Shown: in pieces, positions 18,630 through 23,741 of the stretch
Layout: every line of letters begins with the position of its first letter
Numbering within the stretch: position 1 is the stretch's first letter
From: Branchiostoma floridae
Taxonomy: Eukaryota; Chordata; Leptocardii; Amphioxiformes; Branchiostomatidae
DNA length: 23,741 bases
Assembly: GCF_000003815.2 (NCBI RefSeq)
Contig: NC_049985.1
Coordinates: 17,835,867-17,859,607 of the forward strand
Reading direction: 5' to 3'
Translations under genes and position numbers: made by a program
Notes under the pieces: generated by a model
Database searches by the model: none
Seen by the model: the letters and a program-made list of their open reading frames with translations, nothing else
What the model was told of the DNA's origin: nothing

Positions 18630-20035
18630 CTAGAAAGGCCGACATTTGCTTGAGAGCAAATACAGCATATTTCAGCCATCTCCCTCCTCATGTAACAATA
18701 GACTGTTCCAAAATCACTCTTGTGCAAAAATGGAACACTTCTGCTTAAAATGACTTCTAACTACTAATCACACTTATGAGCAAAAATGAATCTTACAAAA
18801 ACCAATTCAGGAATGGACTCAAAAAATAGACGACTCCAAAAACACTTCCGCTAAGAAATGGAATTTGGAATCATCAGCCGTCCAAAACGATATTTGAAAA
18901 AAATCCCCCCTCTGTGCAAAAATCGACTCTTCCTGTTATACCCCTATGTAAAGTGGAGCGATCCAAAAATATATCAGCTAAAATAGTCAGCAAAGTCCAC
19001 AAAATGAATTTTAAAAAAATATCCCCTTCGTCGAAGAATGGAATCTCCCAGCTCACCCTGTTTCAAATTGCACAATAGACAGGTCCAGAAATACTCACAG
19101 TACATGGCCTTTTGTATAAGAAGCAACCCAGTCCAAAACTAAATTTTTAAAAAGTCCCCTGTGCATGAATGGGCTCTTCCAGATAACACAAGGCTTGCTG
19201 ATTGGCTGCCGAATCCTCCTCATGTACAGTCTTCAGGTGGGGGTAAACTTCCATTTAACAAATGGAATTCGGAATCATCACCAATGTCCAAAACTGATTT
19301 GTTTAAATCCCCCCTATGTGAAAAATGGACTGTCCCAGTAGTAGTCTTATGTCAAGTGGATCAGTGCGAAAACACTTCCGCTAAAAAAAAACATTGGGAT
19401 TATCACCAAAGTCTAAAGAAATTTTAAAATACACCCCCTGTCCAACAATGGACTCTTCCAGCAAAATAAGCTCGCTCATTGGCTGGCCATTAATTGGATT
19501 TACCTTGTCCCCCAACCACCTGGATGTCTATGGACTAGGTAGGCAGGTAGATAATTGGATCTACCTGGCACACCTGTGGCCCTGACACACCAGAATGACC
19601 TAGAGGTCGTTGACCTCGGCACTCCAACCTTACCTATCCTAAACTCTCCCACAAAAACCTCCTTAAGGAGCCATTTTGAAGTGATTTATACCACATATTA
19701 TACATGGATCCTTTGAATAAGTATCTAGGGCACCTCTGTGTCAAATTTCAGGTCATTTGGATGTAATACCATGGTACAGGGGGCCAAAATATACAGTTTT
19801 GGTCCAAAAGTTGCAATAAAACCTCAATAAAATCATTTAACGAGCAGATATGAAAAAAATTTAAAAAACGCATTTGGGTATTGGCCCACTCTACCCTTGT
19901 GCCAAATTTCAAGTCATTTGGTCCAGAAACGGCGGAGATGAATCGCTTTGAAAATTTGACAGGAGAAAGAAAGAAAGAAAGAAACATTACGAATACAATA
20001 TATTTCACCATACCTATGGTATGGCTGAAATATAA
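18630..20035. repeat. R1 interspersed repeat, near full-length copy
   Basis: It starts agaaaggccgacatttgc like the fragment at 2970, carries the aacacttccgctaa and aatggactcttcca phrases several times, and has the CAAATTTCAGGTCATTTGG subunit near 19744 and 19906. It then has gaaagaaagaaagaaac (about 19968-19984). It ends in an inverted repeat, atatttcaccataccta / tggtatggctgaaatat, whose arms pair over about 15 bases. The long copy at 8090-8125 has lost most of this hairpin. A microsatellite plus terminal hairpin suggests a defined 3' end of a mobile element. No coding frame is recognisable. Confidence 0.65.
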
Positions 20036-20045
20036 TCAATCATTT

Positions 20046-20332
20046 CAATGAAAACAGAATTGCAGTGGATGTCATTTGAAGACAGACTTTGCATGAGAAA
20101 CAGTCATGCCTTGAAGTACCAGAGTTACCAACCTAGGGTTGTTATGTTCCAAAATTCGTACTTTCCCAGTACTATCGCAGAGTGGTTCGGAATTTACAGT
20201 AGTACACCAAGTACAGTAGGGGTATCTTCTTCGGATAGCTTTAAAGAACGCTTGCAGATAGAAGGTGCAAAAGTTAGGTGTGACGGATCGTTCAGTGTAA
20301 TATAACCAGCTGCTGCCGCGCCGCGCGCCTGC
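20046..20332 (+). pseudogene. LINE ORF2 C-terminal remnant
   Basis: A frame of 85 codons (20048-20305) has the signature end of a non-LTR reverse transcriptase: LQWMSFEDRL, later NSYFPSTIAEW and SSSDSFKERL, with the stop at 20303. The order matches the FFPRTIxeWNxLP...vGaSSlDSFKerL consensus of LINE ORF2 ends. The WN-LP box is degraded (AEWFGIYSSTPS). Everything upstream of the thumb/C-terminal part is missing. It is followed directly by a GC-rich 3' UTR and the 56-bp array. It differs from the LINE remnant at 17463. Confidence 0.7.
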
Positions 20333-20690
20333 GAAGCTGGTGTGTTACGCCGAAGGGCGGTTATGCCGGCTATATAGATACAGATACAGAAGCTGGTGTG
20401 TTACGCCGAAGGGCAGTTATGCCGGCTATATAGATACAGATACAGAAGCTGGTGTGTTACGCCGAAGGGCGGTTATACCGGCTATATAGATACAGATACA
20501 GAAGCTGGTGTGTTACACCGAAGGGCGGTTATACTGGCTATATAGATACAGATACAGAAGCTGGTGTTTTACACCGAAGGGCGGTTATACTGGCTATATA
20601 GATACAGATACAGAAGCTGGTGTGTTACACCGAAGGGCGGTTATGCCGGCTATATAGATACAGATAGATAGATAGAATCGTACCGTCTGC
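20333..20690 (+). repeat. 56-bp tandem repeat array in LINE 3' region, with GATA tail
   Basis: Six near-identical 56-bp units start at 20333, 20389, 20445, 20501, 20557 and 20613, each beginning gaagctggtgtgttac and ending gatacagataca. Units differ by a few transitions (cgccg/caccg, atgcc/ataccg/atact). The last runs into gatagatagatagaat. The unit equals the 3' UTR end plus simple-repeat tail of the LINE upstream, so the array probably arose by slippage at the 3' terminus. Confidence 0.85.
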
Positions 20691-20944
20691 CAAACAAAAA
20701 TATAAGCATTCATTTACTAAATGGCAGTCGCTTCAAGCTGCCATTAGGCACAAGGGATTACTTTTAACCAGATGATTGAAATGATGAAAATATGCTCACT
20801 AGAAGACCTGGAACATTTGACGGAGCCGAATAATTTTTTTTTCCGTTACTTTTTGGCAGCTTCCAGCTGCTATCATTACAAGATGATAAACTACTGTCCA
20901 TCAGGTGATTTATGGAAACCTATCTTACGTTTATCCAAACTTAC
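20691..20944. other. Intron-like flank of first-exon module 3
   Basis: 20835-20944 resembles 8950-9063 and 18285-18390 (ttggcagcttccagctgc; aggtgatttatgg). The rest is unique, without coding signal. Confidence 0.45.
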
Positions 20945-21095
20945 CTCTCAAGCTGGTATGAATATCTTCTGTTGCCACTTTCAGGGTAAGAAAGTCATGA
21001 AGGGCTGTCGGTCCTGGCGTTCTTCCTCCCAGATGCGAGCTCGGTGTGGCCGTTACGCAGCGGAGCGGGGAAAACAATGTTTGATTAGTCTAACT
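20945..21095 (-). other. Non-coding first-exon module 3 of 5 (no LRR exon next to it)
   Basis: Minus strand: GAGCTCGCATCTGGGAGG is kept, and the module ends CCAGCTTGAGAG before donor GTAAGTTT (GT at 20944-20943). Exon, donor and promoter are as well preserved as in modules 1 and 2, although the nearest LRR coding exon on this strand is gene B, 5.6 kb downstream. It is either a leftover of a lost gene or an alternative first exon for gene B. Confidence 0.5.
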
Positions 21096-21150
21096 GACGT
21101 AGGCGTGGTGATTGTCTGAAGCTGACGTCACGGTGGTACGCTGGTCCGCG
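21096..21150 (-). promoter_or_regulatory. Promoter-like block, module 3
   Basis: Perfect CRE TGACGTCA (about 21122-21129) and a GTAGGCGTGG box about 15-20 bases away, in the same layout as modules 1 and 4. Confidence 0.45.
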
Positions 21151-21308
21151 AATGGACAATACGATCGCACTCACGAACTCACGATCGCACCGTCTGTAAA
21201 AAAAACGGCCAACTACTAGTGGCTCTTAAAAGGGGGAATGAAAAATTGTCATGTCATCATCCATTTGGTTTAAAATTTCATGAAATGCACTAATAATTTT
21301 CAGTAGCA

Positions 21309-21339
<31 letters not shown>

Positions 21340-21889
21340 GTATGTGTATGTGTATGTGTACGTGTACGTGTATGTCTATGTGTATGTGTATGTGTATGTG
21401 TACGTGGGTCGTTTCCGTCGGGTTTGATTTTGGTTAACCCTTGTATTTGAACTTGATACTGCAGGTTGCCTCTTGTGTTGTTTATTTACTCTCCAAGCAG
21501 AGGTTGAATTGCGCAGATTTAGTAGCCGTGTACTTTTCCGACTACTACTATATCTGCGCGACTCAAGTATTGTTTATTAGTATTTTCTGTTTCACGTTAT
21601 TACAAATTGGATTCCTACGCCTTGTTGACTACCAGATATGCTGTGGTCAATTAAACTAGGTCCCAGACTCCAGGCACCGCTTTCCTCATAAAATCATACT
21701 GTTTTATTCGTTAAAAATCTTGACAGCATTCGATACAGAAGTTTCAACTGGTTTCTCGTCATGCATGTATTAAAAGAAACAAACTAGGAACAAGCGATAA
21801 CGAACGTCTATTTTTCTCTGCTTGATACATTGTCCCATGCCTCATGGAGTAGAAGTAAAACATTGTTTTCAACTACTTGATACCTTATT
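21151..21889. other. Non-coding stretch with microsatellite
   Basis: A short direct repeat (cacgatcgcac / ctcacgatcgcac) near 21165-21190, then the GTATGT microsatellite. A 72-codon frame (21441-21659) has no recognisable protein features. Nothing else is seen. Confidence 0.4.
21308..21406. repeat. (TGTATG)n microsatellite
   Basis: About 100 bases of tgtatg repeats with a few tgtacg variants. Confidence 0.95.
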
Positions 21890-22898
21890 GATTTTTGATG
21901 CCCAAACGACAATACTAGCCTTTCTGAGTTCCATATGAATAAATATAAGTACTCTTAATAACATTCATTATGGACGTTCTAAAATTGCACAATAAACTGA
22001 CAATCATGCCACATAAAGGAAAACACTCCTGTTACTTCTGTCTCTGAAAGTCCTACTCAATTCTTTTGACCGGGCTGCTTAGTTTCTGCTATCATTGTAA
22101 ACAGCTATTATCCTGAACACCCTTTTTGCTATCATCGTAAACATTTCTACTGCTTTGACCCTCAAGATCTCTGTTGCTATGATACTTATTAACATAAAAC
22201 ATCCAATCCATGCAAGATCAAAACATTCGTTGTTTCGATAGCTGTTCCGAAACTGGTCAGGAACTGATGGTGACGGTTGAGATAGCAGAGTACAGACAAG
22301 AGGCGGTTTGCTGGTGCTGTTGGATGTCTTAGGGGAATGCTAAAGAAGAAGCAGGCATCTGCCAGGAGCCCAAGACAGCATTTTAGGCTTTTTGACATTA
22401 TAGCAATACAGCATCTTAGATTTTATGTGCTTCAATAAATAGAAAAACGGACAGGTTAGGCCATAGGAAGACACATAGGATGCCAAAATAGAGCATTTAG
22501 CCTATGTTTATGCGCTAAATTGCAAAAGTAGGTATTTCTTCTCAATTTTTTTTTTCAATTCAACAAAAATAATGAGCCAATTCAAAGAAATTGAGCCAAT
22601 TAAAAAAAAATTAAATTGGCGTAATCTATCTTATAGGAATCGCTGAAGTTACGAGGGCTGGTCGTAAACATGGCTTTCTTACATTTTCAAAAGTCAGATA
22701 TTCGCACAAAGAGCCCTTTCTAATGAACGGGACTTGTCAAGGATTTGACCCTACAAATTCTTTGGAAGTATTGCTGCTGTTCATTTAACAAAGGCAGCAA
22801 TCATCTCTTTTTGTTGCGTTAATAAGGGCATAATGATTTTTACCAAATGATCCATTACTTGAAATATACTAACTTACCTTTCGATTCTATACACTTAC

Positions 22899-23045
22899 TT
22901 TTCAAGCTGGACGGACTATTTTCAGTCGGCACTCTCTAGGTAAGGAAGTCACGAAGGGCTGTCCACAGTCTGCTTGGTGCAGTTGTGCCCCTCAAATCGG
23001 AGCTAGGTGTGGCTGCTCCACAGCGGAGTGGGGAAAACAATGTTT
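22899..23045 (-). other. Non-coding first-exon module 4 of 5
   Basis: Homologous to 9064-9215. It ends CCAGCTTGAAAA before GTAAGTGT (GT at 22898-22897). The GAGCTCGCATCTGGGAGG block is decayed (ggagctaggtg), so the exon is under weaker constraint than modules 1-3. Confidence 0.5.
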
Positions 23046-23105
23046 GATTAGTCTTACTTACGTGGGTGTGTTGATTGCTTGAAGGTGACGTCACGGTGGC
23101 ACGTA
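23046..23105 (-). promoter_or_regulatory. Promoter-like block, module 4
   Basis: CRE TGACGTCA at about 23085-23092 and a CGTGGGTGTG box near 23062, in the usual layout. Confidence 0.45.
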
Positions 23106-23260
23106 GCTGCTCAAATGAACCTTACAAACGCGCCATCTGTCGAGAAACCAGACAACTGCAGAGCGTCCGGGTCAATGAATGACTTTGATGACATCAGCCA
23201 AATGGTTTTCAAACACATATTTCATGACTTTTGGGCCTATTAAGCAAACGGTTTTAAGGG

Positions 23261-23628
23261 GGTTTTTGCCCGCTTTCCGTCGGAGATACGGTATCATAAT
23301 TGATGGTCTGTTCCTATAAACACCGAATGAACGACCGAGCGTATCATTTCTATAGAAACCAGGCCGTGACTACTTTTTAAGGCTCATTTGCTCACTTCGG
23401 AGTTACGGTTTGTTTGTTCGTTTGGCCTTTTTATTCTTTGCTGGTCTGGCCAGACTGTTGCACTCCCTGCCTTCCGAAACCCCTTACTAGCCTCCATAGA
23501 AGCCAGGATTTTTCTCCGAGACGTTTTGGCAGCTCCCAGCTGCCTTCATTGTGGCTTAATGAAGTCAATTTTCAGCTGTGGATTCTATTTCTGAAAAAGA
23601 AAGTTACCTTTCGTTTCTAAAACATTAC
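23261..23628. other. Non-coding sequence and intron-like flank of module 5
   Basis: The gagacgttttggcagctcccagctgcc block near 23518 is the best-preserved copy of the intronic motif also found at 8955, 18290 and 20845. Two overlapping 68-codon frames cover it without protein-like features. Confidence 0.4.
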
Positions 23629-23741
23629 CTCCAAGTTGGTCAGGATATCTCCAGTCTCCACTTTCTGCAGCTGGGTCCGGCAGGCACGATGGGCTGTCCT
23701 CAGTCTTCCGTCCCGTTCGGCTGTCCTCAGTCTTCCGTCCC
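23629..23741 (-). other. First-exon module 5 of 5, cut by the window end
   Basis: Matches the donor-proximal half of the module (ccaagttggtcaggatatctccagt; gggctgtcctcagtctt). The donor is weakened (GTAATG, GT at 23628-23627). The last 50 bases contain a 27-bp tandem duplication of ggctgtcctcagtcttccg. Confidence 0.45.

Larger units (their letters stand above)
21890..23260 (-). pseudogene. Tandem unit C: LRR transcription unit lacking its coding exon
   Basis: 21905-22075 matches the 3' flank of units A and B (actagcctttctgagttcc; cttctgtctctgaaagtcct). 22085-22180 matches the gene B 3' flank (tgttgctat phrases). From about 22320 it matches intron 1 near the first exon (gccaggagccc as at 8530; aataaatagaaaaac as at 18003), then first-exon module 4 and promoter. 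No LRR sequence lies between. The coding exon and most of the intron have been deleted, leaving a promoter-bearing shell. Confidence 0.6.

Noticed and set aside
20333-20668. Regular direct repeats resembling a CRISPR array
   Set aside because: The units are contiguous with no unique spacers, and the host is a eukaryote; it is a minisatellite.
21441-21659. 72-codon plus-strand frame
   Set aside because: Hydrophobic but with no homology signal or start context; it sits in non-conserved sequence after a microsatellite.
23388-23620. Two overlapping 68-codon plus-strand frames
   Set aside because: They cover the recurrent intronic block of module 5; the homologous blocks elsewhere are not open in these frames.

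Overview
The window looks like lancelet (amphioxus, most likely Branchiostoma floridae) nuclear DNA from a draft assembly. It has two N gaps (1977-2701 and 15191-15290), is AT-rich and dense in degenerate transposons. It carries two paralogous single-coding-exon leucine-rich-repeat (LRR) membrane receptors whose tails are built from TGQGQSQ-, NPMY- and HQYEDV-type repeats, a tail type I associate with Branchiostoma hypothetical proteins. Organism and family are recognised by eye, not by database search.

Layout: two tandem units on the minus strand. Unit A (about 246-9420) holds LRR gene A (coding exon 6110-3363), a 3 kb intron and a non-coding first exon with a promoter-like block near 9064-9270. 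Unit B (about 10021-18620) repeats this order: LRR gene B (coding exon 15350-12767), a 3 kb intron and a first exon/promoter at 18393-18605. Units A and B match in the 3' flank, coding exon, intron, first exon and promoter, so the whole transcription unit was duplicated. To the right are three further copies of the first-exon/promoter module (20945-21145, 22899-23105, 23629 to the window end) without an LRR exon. One of them (unit C, 21890-23260) has the 3' flank joined almost directly to the intron/first exon, as if the coding exon had been deleted.

Both receptors should have a signal peptide, LRR ectodomain with cysteine caps, threonine-rich stalk, one membrane helix and a long cytoplasmic tail of shuffled tyrosine modules (YEDV/YEDI, NPxY, SPLYKAV). 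Both reading frames carry lesions: a 1-base deletion in A just before the membrane helix, and a 2-base insertion in B near the C-terminus. These are mutations or assembly errors.

Mobile DNA: two diverged piggyBac-like MITEs (804-1687, with its empty target preserved in unit B at 10625-10628; and 15786-16759), a long-TIR MITE with an 8-bp target duplication (16932-17400), 3' remnants of two LINEs (17463-17665; 20046-20690, the latter with a 56-bp tandem array), and a repeat here called R1 (2960-3295, 6541-8125, 18630-20035) containing about 160-bp subunits and ending in a hairpin. A candidate first exon of an unrelated plus-strand gene lies at 9770-9875, divergent from gene A.
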